Shown: positions 19,696 to 29,080, counted from the stretch's first letter. The stretch: DNA of 64,000 nucleotides from Pseudomonas canadensis (GCF_000503215.1 NZ_AYTD01000001.1:434001-498000); one strand, 5' to 3'. Numbers and translations: made by a program. The notes: generated by a model not told the origin, from the letters alone.

Positions 19696-21630
19696 ATGTC
19701 TGCCGTTCTCTCATTGTTACAAAGCCGTCTGTTGCGGCCGGTGTTCGTTACCCTAGGTATCGCCCTTTTGGTGCAAGTGCTGGTTGCCGTCGCCCTGACG
19801 CGAAGCACCGTCACAGCGTTGGAAGCTGATTTGGGTAATCGCCTGGGTATCGACAGCCAGAAACTGTCGGGTGAATTGGCCCAGGCCGGTAAAGAAGTCA
19901 CGTCCAGCCTGGACAGCTTGTCGACGAGTACCCGTCAGCGTCTGACCGCGGGGCTTTCAACCCGCCTGCAGGAAGAGCAGAAGCAACTGCGTGCGACCCT
20001 GGAAAAAGACCTGAAAGACTCCGCCAATGACATGGCGCAACTGCTGGCCTCGGTGGCGCCCCGCGCTATGTGGGACAGCGACGTGCCGACGCTGTCGGAG
20101 TTCGCCCGGCGTGCCCAGCGCAACCCCAACGTGCTGTTCGTGGTCTACGACGACGCGGCGGGTGAGCATCTGACCCGCTACCTCAACCGTGAAAACCCGA
20201 TTAACCAGGCGCTGTTGGAAAAAGGCAAGGGTGACCGCGCCCTGGATAAAGTGTTGGATGCGGCGAAAGATGACCCTTCGGTGTTTTATGTTGAAGCGTC
20301 CATCAGCCCCAACGGCGTGGAGATCGGTAAGGTGCGCATGGGGGTTTCCACGACCGCAGTGGAGGCTGATCTGGCCGCGCTGGATAAGCGCTTCGCCGCA
20401 CTGATCGCCAGCGGTGACCAGTTGGTGGGCGACAGCCTCAAGGGCGCAGCGGCCGATAGCGCTGCCGCCATGGGCGCGCGCCTGCAATCCGCGCAAGCCA
20501 CCGCTACACAGATGACCGCCAACACCACCAGCGCCGTCCAGGACGCTGCCGGCACCTTGCGCTGGCGCATCGGCATGGGCCTGGCGCTGGTCGGTCTGGG
20601 CGTGTTGCTGTTGATCGCCATCGTGCTCGGGCGCCGCGTGGTCAATCGCCTGAAGTTGCTGATCGCGGCCATGGACGACTTGGCGGCGGGTGAGGGTGAT
20701 CTCACCAAGCGTGTGCAAATCAGCAGCAAGGATGAAATCGGCGACATGGCTTCGGCGGTCAATCGCTTTGTGGATAAGTTGCAGCCCATCGTGCGCGAGG
20801 CGGGGGATGTAGCCCAGCGTACTGGCGTGGAAATCGGCGCCATGACCTTGCGCAATGCCGGTGCTGACGCTGCGGCCGGTTTACAGCGCGATGAAGTGGC
20901 CGAGAGCTTGCGCGCACTGTCGCAGATGGCCGACGAAGCGCAGGCCGAGAGCCATGCGATGCAGGCGGCGTTGCAGCAGGTGGTGGATATTCGCCAGGCC
21001 ACGGATGAGAACTCGCGGACCTCGGCTGAGGTCGGCAGTTTGATCGAGGCGCTGGCGGGCCAAGTACAAGCGGGCTCCACGGTCATCGAGCGCCTGGCCC
21101 AGCAAAGCCAGCAGATCGAGGTGGTGCTGACCGTGATTCACGGCATCGCCGAGCAGACCAATCTGTTGGCGCTCAACGCGGCCATCGAGGCGGCGCGTGC
21201 TGGTGAGACCGGTCGCGGCTTTGCGGTGGTGGCGGATGAAGTGCGTGCGCTGGCCAGCAAGACGCAAAGCTCCACGGGCGATATTCAGGCGCATATCGTG
21301 GCGCTGCAGCAAGGCGCGCGGGAGGCGGTGGAAACCATCGGCAAGGCCGGGCGCCAGGCCAGTGAAGGTTTGCTGGTGTTGCGCGACAGCGTGCGCCTGC
21401 AACAGACGGTGCAGGCCTCGGTGGAGCAAGTGCATGCGGCGATTGGCTTGGCGACGCGCGCGGCTGAGCATCAGGCCCAGGGTGCCCATGCGGTGCGAGG
21501 GCGGGTCGAGGTAATCCATGCTCAGGCCGAACGTGCCGCCCAGGCGGTGGTTGAGACCACCGCCAGTGGCAAGGTGCTGGATGGGTTGGCGGCGCAGTTG
21601 AAGGCGAGCCTGGGGCAGTTCAGGGCTTAG
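19696..21630 (+). CDS. Methyl-accepting chemotaxis protein
   Basis: Inner-membrane chemoreceptor of 644 residues. It has a first membrane helix (about 13-33), a periplasmic sensor of about 255 residues and a second helix (about 292-314, [21 protein letters not shown]). A HAMP domain follows (about 315-368), then a signalling domain with the hairpin tip [20 protein letters not shown]. The sensor includes [17 protein letters not shown] and VRMGVS, which recall a Cache-type fold; this is an impression. The ligand is unknown. The ATG at 19696 has GGAGGGATTCCCG before it, and a longer in-frame start would overlap the purA terminator. The sigma-54 promoter upstream suggests nutrient-dependent expression. 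Confidence 0.93.
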   Translation: MSAVLSLLQSRLLRPVFVTLGIALLVQVLVAVALTRSTVTALEADLGNRLGIDSQKLSGELAQAGKEVTSSLDSLSTSTRQRLTAGLSTRLQEEQKQLRATLEKDLKDSANDMAQLLASVAPRAMWDSDVPTLSEFARRAQRNPNVLFVVYDDAAGEHLTRYLNRENPINQALLEKGKGDRALDKVLDAAKDDPSVFYVEASISPNGVEIGKVRMGVSTTAVEADLAALDKRFAALIASGDQLVGDSLKGAAADSAAAMGARLQSAQATATQMTANTTSAVQDAAGTLRWRIGMGLALVGLGVLLLIAIVLGRRVVNRLKLLIAAMDDLAAGEGDLTKRVQISSKDEIGDMASAVNRFVDKLQPIVREAGDVAQRTGVEIGAMTLRNAGADAAAGLQRDEVAESLRALSQMADEAQAESHAMQAALQQVVDIRQATDENSRTSAEVGSLIEALAGQVQAGSTVIERLAQQSQQIEVVLTVIHGIAEQTNLLALNAAIEAARAGETGRGFAVVADEVRALASKTQSSTGDIQAHIVALQQGAREAVETIGKAGRQASEGLLVLRDSVRLQQTVQASVEQVHAAIGLATRAAEHQAQGAHAVRGRVEVIHAQAERAAQAVVETTASGKVLDGLAAQLKASLGQFRA

Positions 21631-21636
21631 TGGCCT

Positions 21637-21704
21637 CATCGCTGGCAAGCCAGCTCCTGCAGGTTATGCGCAACCCTTGTAGGAGCCGGCTTGCTGGCGA
21701 TGAT
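21637..21704. repeat. REP pair between the chemoreceptor and hitB
   Basis: TCATCGCTGGCAAGCCAGCTCC faces TGTAGGAGCCGGCTTGCTGG around a short spacer. It lies between convergent genes and may also serve as terminator. Confidence 0.8.
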
Positions 21705-21707
21705 GTC

Positions 21708-23273
21708 CTAGCGACTCAGATACATCCGAGTCGTGAGCAAATACACCGGCAACCCCGACACTAGAATCAACAGCGCCGCATAAGGCGCCGCCGCCGCAAA
21801 CTCTACATTCGAGGTATGCGCCCACACCGCCGTCGCCAATGTATTCAACCCTGTCGGGCTAAGCAGCAACGTCGCGGTCAATTCCTTCATCGCATCCAGG
21901 AATACCAATGCAAATGCAGCGCCGAGCGCCGGGAAAATAATCGGTAAGGTGACCCGACAAAACGCACTGAACGACGAAGCCCCCAGCGTGCGCGCAGCTT
22001 CTTCAAGCTGCGGCGCTGCCTTGTTCAGCGCGGTGCGAATCGGCGCCTGAGCCAGCGGCAGAAACAACAGCGCGTAAGCAATCAACAACAACGCTGACGT
22101 CTGGTACAGCGCCGGCACGTAGTGCAGGGCGAAATACACCAAGGTCAGCGCAATCACCAAGCCGGGCAGGGCGTGCAGCAGGTACGGCAGGCGTTCGGCC
22201 CAGATTGCCAGTTGGCCTTTGTAGCGCACCACCAGCAGACCGACCGGCACCGCCAACACCAGGCAAAGCGCGGCGCCTCCGAGGGACAGCGCCAGCGAGG
22301 ACAGCAACGCTTCACCGATCTCTGCTACTGGGAAGGCAGCAGAAGATCCCACTGCCAACCAATAACCGAGCATTCCCAGCGGAATCCCGCTGCCGATGAT
22401 CGCAAGCGCCAGGCAATAAACCTGACCCAATGGCGTCCACTTCCCCAGTCGAACCTGCTCCGCATGCCGCGCCGCGCCCTGGCCGATACGCACATGCCGG
22501 CCCTTGCCGCGCACGCGCAACTCCAGCCACAGCAATGTCAGGCACATCACCAGTAGCACAGCCGAGAGCATTGCGGCATTCGCGTTACTGAATTCCAGCT
22601 CGAACTGTTGGTAGATCGCGGTGGTAAAGGTCTGCAAACCGATGATCGACAGCGCGCCAAACTCCACCAGCATATGCAGCGCAATCAACAATGCTCCGGC
22701 CAGCAGTGAAGGCCACAGCAGCGGCAAGGTGATGCGAAAGAACACGCCCCAGCGATTCAGTCCGAGGGTGCGGGCCGACTCTTCCAGGGACGGGTCAAGA
22801 TTGCGCAGGGTCGCTGCCACCGGCAGAAACACCAGCGGGTATTTCGACAGGCTCATCACCAGGATGGCCCCGCCAAGCCCTTCGAAACTGGCGCTCAGCG
22901 ATACCCAGGTAAAGCTGCTGACAAACGCCGGCACCGCAAACGGCAGGCACAGGATCACGCCCCAGATACGTCGTCCCGGCAGATTGCTGCGCTCCAGCAG
23001 CCAGGCCAGGGACAGGCCGATCACGCCACACGTCACCGTCACCCCGATCATCAGCGCCAAGGTATTGCGCAGCAACCCGAACACATATGGCCGCCACAGC
23101 AGGTGCACCGCCTCCGCCCAACCGGCTTGCCACGCCTTGAGCCCGACATAGGCCAGCGGCAGCAAGCTCAAGCCGACCAGCAACAGTACGGGCAGCAACA
23201 GCCAGATCGACGGGCGCTTGCGCCTTGGGCTGAAACCCCCGCGCAGGGCGGGGGCGGGTAGCGATGGGTTCAT
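21708..23273 (-). CDS. Ferric iron ABC transporter permease (FbpB/HitB type)
   Basis: 521-residue inner-membrane permease with two fused halves and about twelve hydrophobic helices. Each half carries an EAA-type loop: EESARTLGLNRWGVFFRITLP and EEAARTLGASSFSAFCRVTLP. This is the architecture of FbpB/AfuB/SfuB-type ferric permeases. Its ATG overlaps the stop of the binding-protein gene (TGATG), so the pair is translated together. No ATPase gene lies alongside, so the complex must use one encoded elsewhere. The orthologous pair in P. aeruginosa is, as I recall, PA5216-PA5217, at a different location. Confidence 0.88.
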   Translation of the reverse strand: MNPSLPAPALRGGFSPRRKRPSIWLLLPVLLLVGLSLLPLAYVGLKAWQAGWAEAVHLLWRPYVFGLLRNTLALMIGVTVTCGVIGLSLAWLLERSNLPGRRIWGVILCLPFAVPAFVSSFTWVSLSASFEGLGGAILVMSLSKYPLVFLPVAATLRNLDPSLEESARTLGLNRWGVFFRITLPLLWPSLLAGALLIALHMLVEFGALSIIGLQTFTTAIYQQFELEFSNANAAMLSAVLLVMCLTLLWLELRVRGKGRHVRIGQGAARHAEQVRLGKWTPLGQVYCLALAIIGSGIPLGMLGYWLAVGSSAAFPVAEIGEALLSSLALSLGGAALCLVLAVPVGLLVVRYKGQLAIWAERLPYLLHALPGLVIALTLVYFALHYVPALYQTSALLLIAYALLFLPLAQAPIRTALNKAAPQLEEAARTLGASSFSAFCRVTLPIIFPALGAAFALVFLDAMKELTATLLLSPTGLNTLATAVWAHTSNVEFAAAAPYAALLILVSGLPVYLLTTRMYLSR

Positions 23274-24298
23274 CAGTTCAAGCCAACATCGCGTTCCAGG
23301 TCCAGGGCTTCTTCGGCGTTGCCAAGGTCCGCAGGGGTGACTTTCGGCGGTTGCAGCTCGCTGAACGGCTTGAGACCACGGCTGGATTCCATGCCTTTAC
23401 GCAGCGGGTATTCAGCCGAGGTGTTGGTGATGACGCGCTGGCCCTCTTCACTGGCCATGAACGCCAGCAGTTGCTGGGCTTCTTTCGGATGCTTGCTGGA
23501 TTTCAGCGCCGCCGCCGAAGATACGGTGATCAAGCCACCGGCATCGCCATCGGTGAAGTAATGCAGTTGGGAGTCCAGGTTGGTTTTTTCTTTCTTCAGG
23601 GCGAACCAGTAGTAGTTGTTTACCAGCACGGTAGCCACTTCGCCATTTTCAACGGCTTTGAGGGCGACCATGTTGTTGCTGTAGACCTTGCCGAAGGCAC
23701 GCAGGCCGGTCAGCCATTCTTCGGCGGCTTCACGCCCGTGCAGCTTGATGATCGCCACGGCCTGCTCCTGGAAGGCGCCGCTGGTAGGTACGAAGCCGAC
23801 CTTGCCTTGCCATTCGGGGCCGGCAAAATCCAGCACCGATTTCGGCAGGTCTTTTTCCGCGATCAATTTCGGATTGAACGCCACGACGCGGGTGCGCGCA
23901 GTCACGCCCATCCAGTCGCCATTGGCGCCGACATAATCCTTGGGCAATACGTCGAGGGTGCTGGCGTCGATCTTGGCCAGCAGGCCTTGTTCGCCGAGTT
24001 TGTTCAATGGTGGCGATTCTTCGGTGTAGATCACGTCGGCAGGCGAGCGGTCGCCTTCTTCCACGACTTGGCTTGCGAGCTGGTTGCTGCTGCCTTTGCG
24101 CACGTTGACGTGAATACCGGTCTTGGCTTCGAAGGCCTTGGCCAGTTCATCGCCGACTTCTTTATGCTGGCCGTTGTACAGGGTCAGGGAAACCTTGTCG
24201 GCGGAGTAGGCGGTGGGCGAGAGCAGGGTCAGGCCGAGCAGAGTGATGGTCAGGCCGCGCAGAAGGGATGTCTTGAGATGGGTATCGCGGATCATCAT
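23273..24298 (-). CDS. Ferric iron ABC transporter substrate-binding protein (FbpA/HitA type)
   Basis: Periplasmic protein of 341 residues with a signal peptide (LLRGLTITLLGLTLLSPTAYSA) and the type-2 periplasmic-binding fold: VSLTLYNGQHKEVGDELAKAF at the start and NNYYWFALKKE later, a tyrosine pair typical of the iron-binding site of FbpA/FutA proteins. It starts at either of two adjacent ATGs (24298 or 24295) after AGGAAC. The upstream GGATAAACGATAAAGTTTC (24338-24356) resembles a Fur box at only about half its positions, so iron control is a guess. Polyamine- or phosphonate-type binding proteins are less likely. Confidence 0.87.
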   Translation of the reverse strand: MMIRDTHLKTSLLRGLTITLLGLTLLSPTAYSADKVSLTLYNGQHKEVGDELAKAFEAKTGIHVNVRKGSSNQLASQVVEEGDRSPADVIYTEESPPLNKLGEQGLLAKIDASTLDVLPKDYVGANGDWMGVTARTRVVAFNPKLIAEKDLPKSVLDFAGPEWQGKVGFVPTSGAFQEQAVAIIKLHGREAAEEWLTGLRAFGKVYSNNMVALKAVENGEVATVLVNNYYWFALKKEKTNLDSQLHYFTDGDAGGLITVSSAAALKSSKHPKEAQQLLAFMASEEGQRVITNTSAEYPLRKGMESSRGLKPFSELQPPKVTPADLGNAEEALDLERDVGLN

Positions 24299-24421
24299 CC
24301 GGGTTGTTCCTCACTTGTATGCAACAAATACTTACAAGGATAAACGATAAAGTTTCTCAGGTGCGGGCGAGGGGCAAATCGCTGGGAAAGATTCAGGTCA
24401 GGTTTTTCAAACCCTGGAAAC

Positions 24422-24447
24422 GAAAAAACCCGCTTTCGCGGGTTTGA
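24422..24447 (-). terminator. Terminator of the distal tRNA-Leu
   Basis: On the minus strand AAACCCGC-GAAA-GCGGGTTTTTTC forms an 8-bp stem with a GAAA loop and a T-run, just after the tRNA 3' end. Confidence 0.9.
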
Positions 24448-24455
24448 TCTGAATT

Positions 24456-24542
24456 TGGTGCCCAGGAGAAGACTCGAACTTCCACGACCTTGCGATCACC
24501 AGCACCTGAAGCTGGCGTGTCTACCAATTTCACCACCTGGGC
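24456..24542 (-). tRNA. tRNA-Leu(CAG), distal copy
   Basis: 87 nt including encoded CCA. The acceptor stem is GCCCAGG/CCTGGGC, the D-arm is AATTGGTAGAC, and the anticodon arm CCAGC-TTCAGGT-GCTGG gives anticodon CAG. The long variable arm and GTTCGAGTC T-loop are those of a class II leucine tRNA. It is identical to the copy at 24695-24781. Confidence 0.97.
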
Positions 24543-24576
24543 ATTATCAGCAGCGCTTGCGCTGTTGATGGGACGA

Positions 24577-24605
24577 ACTATACGGAGGGCTTTTTGATCT
24601 GTAAA
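24577..24605 (-). promoter_or_regulatory. Sigma-70 promoter of the distal tRNA-Leu
   Basis: Read on the minus strand: TTTACA (24605-24600), 17 bases, TATAGT (24582-24577). The GC-rich stretch after -10 fits a stable-RNA promoter. The proximal copy has the same boxes and spacing. Confidence 0.82.
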
Positions 24606-24660
24606 CCCCTGATTCGAAAAAATAAATCAAGTTTTCCGTTAAAAATCAAAGGCCTGAAAC

Positions 24661-24686
24661 GAAAAAACCCGCTTTCGCGGGTTTGA
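24661..24686 (-). terminator. Terminator of the proximal tRNA-Leu
   Basis: Same GAAA-loop hairpin and T-run as at 24422-24447, placed just after the second tRNA gene. Confidence 0.9.
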
Positions 24687-24694
24687 TCTGAATT

Positions 24695-24781
24695 TGGTGC
24701 CCAGGAGAAGACTCGAACTTCCACGACCTTGCGATCACCAGCACCTGAAGCTGGCGTGTCTACCAATTTCACCACCTGGGC
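24695..24781 (-). tRNA. tRNA-Leu(CAG), proximal copy
   Basis: Identical in sequence to the copy 239 bases away: anticodon loop TTCAGGT, class II long variable arm, encoded CCA. It has its own promoter upstream and terminator downstream, so the two are separate transcription units. Confidence 0.97.
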
Positions 24782-24816
24782 ATTATCAGACAACGTTGCC
24801 GTCGTCGATGGCGCGC

Positions 24817-24845
24817 ACTATACGGAGGGGATTTTAAGCTGTAAA
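24817..24845 (-). promoter_or_regulatory. Sigma-70 promoter of the proximal tRNA-Leu
   Basis: Read on the minus strand: TTTACA (24845-24840), 17-base spacer, TATAGT (24822-24817). The sequence CCTCCG before the -10 box is shared with the other copy, while the rest of the spacer has diverged. Confidence 0.82.
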
Positions 24846-25006
24846 GCCCTGCCATGAAAAAAGCCTGGAAAATTTCGCCAATGGTCGTGCAAGGTGTCCG
24901 CCGGGGGCTGCAAAGGGCTTTAAAAGGCTTGTTGGCGTCTGAAATTTCCCGTTTCAATACGCGTATGCCAAACTAACCCGCATATAGACAAGGTGAAAAC
25001 TCTCTA

Positions 25007-27634
25007 ATGGCCGATTGGCAGTCCCTCGATCCCGAGGCCGCTCGTGAAGCGGAAAAATATGAAAACCCTATTCCTAGCCGCGAACTGATCCTGGCGCACC
25101 TCGCTGATCGGGGTTCGCCTGCTAGCCGCGAGCAGTTGGTTGAAGAGTTCGGTCTGACCACCGAAGACCAACTCGAAGCCCTGCGCCGCCGTTTGCGTGC
25201 CATGGAGCGTGATGCTCAACTGATCTACACCCGCCGTGGCACTTACGCGCCTGTGGATAAGCTCGACCTGATCCTGGGCCGCATTGCCGGCCATCGTGAC
25301 GGTTTCGGCTTCCTGATCCCGGACGACGGCAGCGATGACCTGTTCATGAGCCCGGCGCAAATGCGCCTGGTGTTCGATGGCGATCGTGCCCTGGCGCGCG
25401 TTTCCGGCCTGGACCGTCGCGGTCGCCGTGAAGGCGTGATCGTCGAAGTGGTGTCCCGTGCCCATGAGTCCATCGTCGGCCGTTACTTCGAGGAAGGCGG
25501 CATTGGCTTTGTCGTGCCGGATAACCCGAAGGTCCAGCAGGAAGTGCTGATCACCCCGGGCCGCAATGGCGCCGCCAAGGTCGGCCAGTTCGTCGAGGTG
25601 AAGATCACTCACTGGCCAACGGCGCGCTTCCAGCCCCAGGGCGATATCGTTGAAGTGGTCGGCAACTACATGGCGCCGGGCATGGAAATCGACGTTGCGT
25701 TGCGCACCTACGATATTCCTCACGTCTGGCCTGAAGCTGTGCTCAAAGAAGCCGGCAAGCTCAAGCCTGAAGTGGAAGAGAAAGACAAAGAAAAACGCAT
25801 CGACCTGCGCCATCTGCCGTTCGTCACCATCGACGGCGAAGATGCCCGCGACTTCGACGATGCGGTCTACTGCGAAGCCAAGCCGGGCAAGCTGCGCCTG
25901 TTCTCCGGTGGCTGGAAGTTGTTCGTCGCGATTGCCGACGTATCCAGCTACGTGAAGATCGGTTCGGCCCTGGATAACGAGGCCCAAGTGCGCGGCAACT
26001 CCGTGTACTTCCCGGAGCGCGTGATCCCGATGCTGCCTGAGCAGCTGTCCAACGGCCTGTGCTCCCTGAACCCGAAAGTCGACCGTTTGGCCATGGTGTG
26101 CGAGATGACCATCTCGAAAACCGGCGAAATGACCGACTACCAGTTCTACGAAGCGGTGATCCACTCCCAGGCGCGCCTGACCTACAACAAGGTCAGCACT
26201 ATCCTGGAAGCGCCGAAGACTAGCGAAGCCAAGGCCCTGCGTACTGAGTACGCTGGCGTGGTGCCGCACCTCAAGCAGCTTTATGCGCTATACAAGGTGT
26301 TGCTGGGCGCTCGTCACGTGCGTGGCGCTATCGATTTTGAAACCCAGGAAACCCGGATTGTCTTTGGTTCCGAGCGCAAGATCGCTGCGATCACCCCGAC
26401 CACGCGTAACGATGCGCACAAACTGATCGAGGAATGCATGCTGGCGGCCAACGTGGCCACCGCGGAATTCCTGAAGAAGCATGAGATTCCTGCGCTTTAT
26501 CGCGTGCACGATGGCCCACCGCCGGAGCGTCTGGAAAAACTGCGCGCCTTCCTCGGCGAGCTCGGCCTGTCCCTGCACAAAGGCAAGGACGGCCCGACGC
26601 CGAAGGACTATCAGGCGCTGCTCGCTAGCATCAAGGACCGTCCGGATTACCACGTGATCCAGACCGTCATGCTGCGCTCACTGAGCCAGGCGGTGTACAG
26701 CGCCGACAATCAGGGCCACTTCGGTCTTAATTACGAGGCTTACACCCACTTCACCTCGCCGATCCGTCGTTACCCGGACCTGCTCACGCACCGCGCAATC
26801 CGCAGCGTGATCCACTCCAAGCAGAACACCCCGCACGTCAAGCGCGCCGGTGCCATGACCATTCCGAAAGCACGGATCTATCCGTACGACGAAGCGGCCT
26901 TGGAACAGCTGGGCGAGCAGTGCTCCATGAGCGAGCGCCGTGCCGACGAAGCCACGCGTGACGTGGTGAACTGGCTCAAGTGCGAGTTCATGAAGGATCG
27001 CGTAGGCGAGACTTTCCCTGGCGTGATCACTGCCGTGACCGGTTTTGGCCTGTTTGTCGAATTGACCGACATCTACGTCGAAGGCCTGGTGCACGTCACC
27101 GCCTTGCCGGGTGACTACTACCACTTCGACCCTGTGCACCACCGCCTGGCGGGCGAGCGCACCGGTCGCAGCTTCCGTTTGGGCGATACCGTGGAAGTGC
27201 AGGTCATGCGCGTCGATCTCGACGAGCGCAAGATCGACTTCGGCATGTCCGACAAGCCAGCCGAATCGCCGGGCAGCCGTAAAAAACGTGGCAGCGAACC
27301 GACCAGCAAAGGCAAGGCCGCGCCTGCGAAAGCAGCGACCGCCGAGCCTGCGCCAGCCAAAACTGGCCGTCGCTCGACAACCAAGGAAAAGGCCCCTGAA
27401 GCCTACCGCCCAAGCGACGCTGCGGCGAAAAACGCCGAGCTGCGCAAGAGCCGCGAGTTGAAGCAGCAGTTGCTCAACGAAGCCAAAAGCGGTGGTAAAG
27501 CGGCGTCTGGGGGAAAGTCCCACGGGGCGGAAAAGCCGTCGAGCAAACCAAGTAAACACCGTAAAGGCCCGCCAAAAGCGGGTTCGGGCCCTGCCAAGAG
27601 CGGCGGGTCGCGCAAACCTAAGGCCAAGTCATGA
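25007..27634 (+). CDS. rnr: Ribonuclease R
   Basis: Processive 3'-5' exoribonuclease of the RNB family that degrades structured RNA. The 875 residues contain an N-terminal helix-turn-helix/cold-shock region and an RNB catalytic domain with DGEDARDFDDAVYC, which holds the acidic metal ligands. The domain also contains YTHFTSPIRRYPDLLTHR. An S1 domain (PGVITAVTGFGLFVEL) follows, then a long Lys/Ala/Ser-rich basic tail of about 120 residues, longer than most and probably disordered. The start is ATG 25007 after AAGGTG. The last bases overlap the rlmB ATG (ATGA), so the two are co-translated. Confidence 0.96.
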   Translation: MADWQSLDPEAAREAEKYENPIPSRELILAHLADRGSPASREQLVEEFGLTTEDQLEALRRRLRAMERDAQLIYTRRGTYAPVDKLDLILGRIAGHRDGFGFLIPDDGSDDLFMSPAQMRLVFDGDRALARVSGLDRRGRREGVIVEVVSRAHESIVGRYFEEGGIGFVVPDNPKVQQEVLITPGRNGAAKVGQFVEVKITHWPTARFQPQGDIVEVVGNYMAPGMEIDVALRTYDIPHVWPEAVLKEAGKLKPEVEEKDKEKRIDLRHLPFVTIDGEDARDFDDAVYCEAKPGKLRLFSGGWKLFVAIADVSSYVKIGSALDNEAQVRGNSVYFPERVIPMLPEQLSNGLCSLNPKVDRLAMVCEMTISKTGEMTDYQFYEAVIHSQARLTYNKVSTILEAPKTSEAKALRTEYAGVVPHLKQLYALYKVLLGARHVRGAIDFETQETRIVFGSERKIAAITPTTRNDAHKLIEECMLAANVATAEFLKKHEIPALYRVHDGPPPERLEKLRAFLGELGLSLHKGKDGPTPKDYQALLASIKDRPDYHVIQTVMLRSLSQAVYSADNQGHFGLNYEAYTHFTSPIRRYPDLLTHRAIRSVIHSKQNTPHVKRAGAMTIPKARIYPYDEAALEQLGEQCSMSERRADEATRDVVNWLKCEFMKDRVGETFPGVITAVTGFGLFVELTDIYVEGLVHVTALPGDYYHFDPVHHRLAGERTGRSFRLGDTVEVQVMRVDLDERKIDFGMSDKPAESPGSRKKRGSEPTSKGKAAPAKAATAEPAPAKTGRRSTTKEKAPEAYRPSDAAAKNAELRKSRELKQQLLNEAKSGGKAASGGKSHGAEKPSSKPSKHRKGPPKAGSGPAKSGGSRKPKAKS

Positions 27635-28386
27635 GTCTGGAAAAAATCTACGGCGTCCACGCCGTAGAAGCACTGCTGCGTCACCACCCGAAACGCGTCA
27701 AGCAAGTGTGGCTGGCCGAAGGCCGCAGCGAGCCGCGCGTACAAGCGCTGGTTGAACTGGCGACCCAAAACAAGGTTGCCATCGGCCAGGCCGAGCGTCG
27801 CGAAATGGACGTGTGGGTTGAGGGCGTGCACCAAGGCGTGGTCGCGGACGTCAGCCCGAGCCAGGTTTGGGGCGAAGCGATGCTCGACGAGCTGCTCGAC
27901 CGTACCGAAGGTGCGCCGTTGCTACTGGTGCTGGACGGCGTGACCGATCCGCACAACCTCGGCGCTTGCCTGCGTTCGGCTGACGCTGCCGGCGCGCTGG
28001 CGGTGATCGTGCCTAAAGATAAGTCCGCGACCTTGACGCCGGTCGTGCGTAAAGTCGCCTGTGGCGCGGCGGAAGTGATTCCGCTGGTGGCCGTGACCAA
28101 CTTGGCGCGCACCCTGGAGAAACTCCAGCAGCGTGGTCTGTGGGTGGTGGGTACGGCAGGCGAGGCCGAGGTCAGCATTTATGACCAGGACCTCACCGGC
28201 CCGACCATCCTGATCATGGGCGCCGAAGGCAAAGGTATGCGTCGCCTGACCCGCGAACATTGCGATTACCTGGTACATCTGCCGATGGCCGGTAGCGTCA
28301 GCAGCCTCAACGTATCGGTTGCCACCGGCGTGTGCCTGTTTGAAGCCCAGCGTCAGCGTGGCGCCAAGGCCAAGACCAAGAAGTAA
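27631..28386 (+). CDS. rlmB: 23S rRNA (guanosine-2'-O-)-methyltransferase RlmB
   Basis: SPOUT methyltransferase that modifies G2251 in the 23S P loop. The 251 residues have the L30e-like N-terminal substrate domain and the three SpoU motifs: DPHNLGACLRSADA, MGAEGKGMRRLT and LPMAGSVSSLNVSVA. It overlaps rnr by four bases, an arrangement shared with other gammaproteobacteria. A REP pair follows. Confidence 0.96.
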   Translation: MSLEKIYGVHAVEALLRHHPKRVKQVWLAEGRSEPRVQALVELATQNKVAIGQAERREMDVWVEGVHQGVVADVSPSQVWGEAMLDELLDRTEGAPLLLVLDGVTDPHNLGACLRSADAAGALAVIVPKDKSATLTPVVRKVACGAAEVIPLVAVTNLARTLEKLQQRGLWVVGTAGEAEVSIYDQDLTGPTILIMGAEGKGMRRLTREHCDYLVHLPMAGSVSSLNVSVATGVCLFEAQRQRGAKAKTKK

Positions 28387-28395
28387 ACCTCTCGA

Positions 28396-28462
28396 CTGTA
28401 GGAGCCGGCTTGTCGGCGATAGCGATCTTCCGGACGCCATCGCTGGCAAGCCGGCTCCTACA
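28396..28462. repeat. REP pair after rlmB
   Basis: CTGTAGGAGCCGGCTTGTCGGCGATAG and the inverted CATCGCTGGCAAGCCGGCTCC, same family as 44841-44908 and 60535-60604. Confidence 0.85.
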
Positions 28463-28509
28463 ATTGGTTTGTGGTGTTTGGGAGGTTGTTCAAATAATCA
28501 CCAATCACC

Positions 28510-28538
28510 TTGCACGCTTCCTCCCCCTTCTCTACAAT
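28510..28538 (+). promoter_or_regulatory. Sigma-70 promoter of the rpsF operon
   Basis: TTGCAC (28510-28515), exactly 17 bases, TACAAT (28533-28538). It lies about 120 bases before rpsF, leaving a leader able to fold. Confidence 0.82.
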
Positions 28539-28545
28539 TGCGCCC

Positions 28546-28587
28546 CTTGCCTTCCTGGCAGGCACCGATGTGCCTCCCTGCGGCAAG
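28546..28587 (+). promoter_or_regulatory. Possible S6:S18-binding leader structure
   Basis: CTTGCC (28546-28551) pairs with GGCAAG (28582-28587). Inside, GGCAGG/CCTGC and GGCAC-CGAT-GTGCC can pair, with an exposed CCG. Autoregulatory leader RNAs that bind the S6:S18 complex through a CCG element are known before bacterial rpsF. Position and shape fit, but covariation was not tested. Confidence 0.45.
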
Positions 28588-28657
28588 ATCCATAAGTGTC
28601 ATTCACTCCTTGTCTGACCGTTTTTGAGCGGCAGGCTACAACCCGTAAGGAGCATTC

Positions 28658-29080
28658 ATGCGTCATTACGAAATCATCTTTTTGGTCCACCCGGATCAAA
28701 GCGAGCAAGTCGGCGGCATGGTTGAGCGTTACACCAAGCTGATCGAAGAAGACGGCGGCAAAATCCACCGTCTGGAAGATTGGGGCCGTCGTCAACTGGC
28801 CTACGCAATCAACAATGTTCACAAGGCTCACTACGTGATGCTGAACGTTGAGTGCACTGGCAAGGCCCTGGCCGAGCTGGAAGACAACTTCCGCTACAAC
28901 GATGCTGTGATCCGTAACCTGGTCATCCGTCGCGAAGAAGCCGTTACCGGCCAATCCGAGATGCTCAAGGCTGAAGAAAACCGCAGTGAGCGCCGTGAGC
29001 GTCGCGACCGTCCTGAGCACGAAGGCGCTGATAGCGCTGATAGTGATGACAGCGACAACAGCGATAACGCTGACGAGTAA
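28658..29080 (+). CDS. rpsF: 30S ribosomal protein S6
   Basis: 140-residue S6, [18 protein letters not shown] at the start and the conserved [14 protein letters not shown] core, which pairs with S18 on the platform of the 30S subunit. The C-terminus ends in a long run of Ser/Asp/Glu residues typical of gammaproteobacterial S6; its end is not coded by Glu alone, though RimK-type glutamate ligation is known for E. coli S6. A strong GTAAGGAGC site precedes the ATG. First gene of rpsF-rpsR-DUF2232-rplI. Confidence 0.98.
   Translation: MRHYEIIFLVHPDQSEQVGGMVERYTKLIEEDGGKIHRLEDWGRRQLAYAINNVHKAHYVMLNVECTGKALAELEDNFRYNDAVIRNLVIRREEAVTGQSEMLKAEENRSERRERRDRPEHEGADSADSDDSDNSDNADE

Larger units (their letters stand above)
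24421..24788. repeat. Tandem duplication of a complete tRNA-Leu unit (239-base period)
   Basis: The segment from the terminator through the tRNA to CATTATCAG (24421-24550) recurs 239 bases further on (24660-24789) without visible change. The promoter boxes also correspond. Between the two copies only the inter-unit sequence has drifted. Confidence 0.9.

Noticed and set aside
24338..24356. A Fur box before the iron-binding protein gene
   Set aside because: Only about 11 of 19 positions match; kept as a remark, not a feature.
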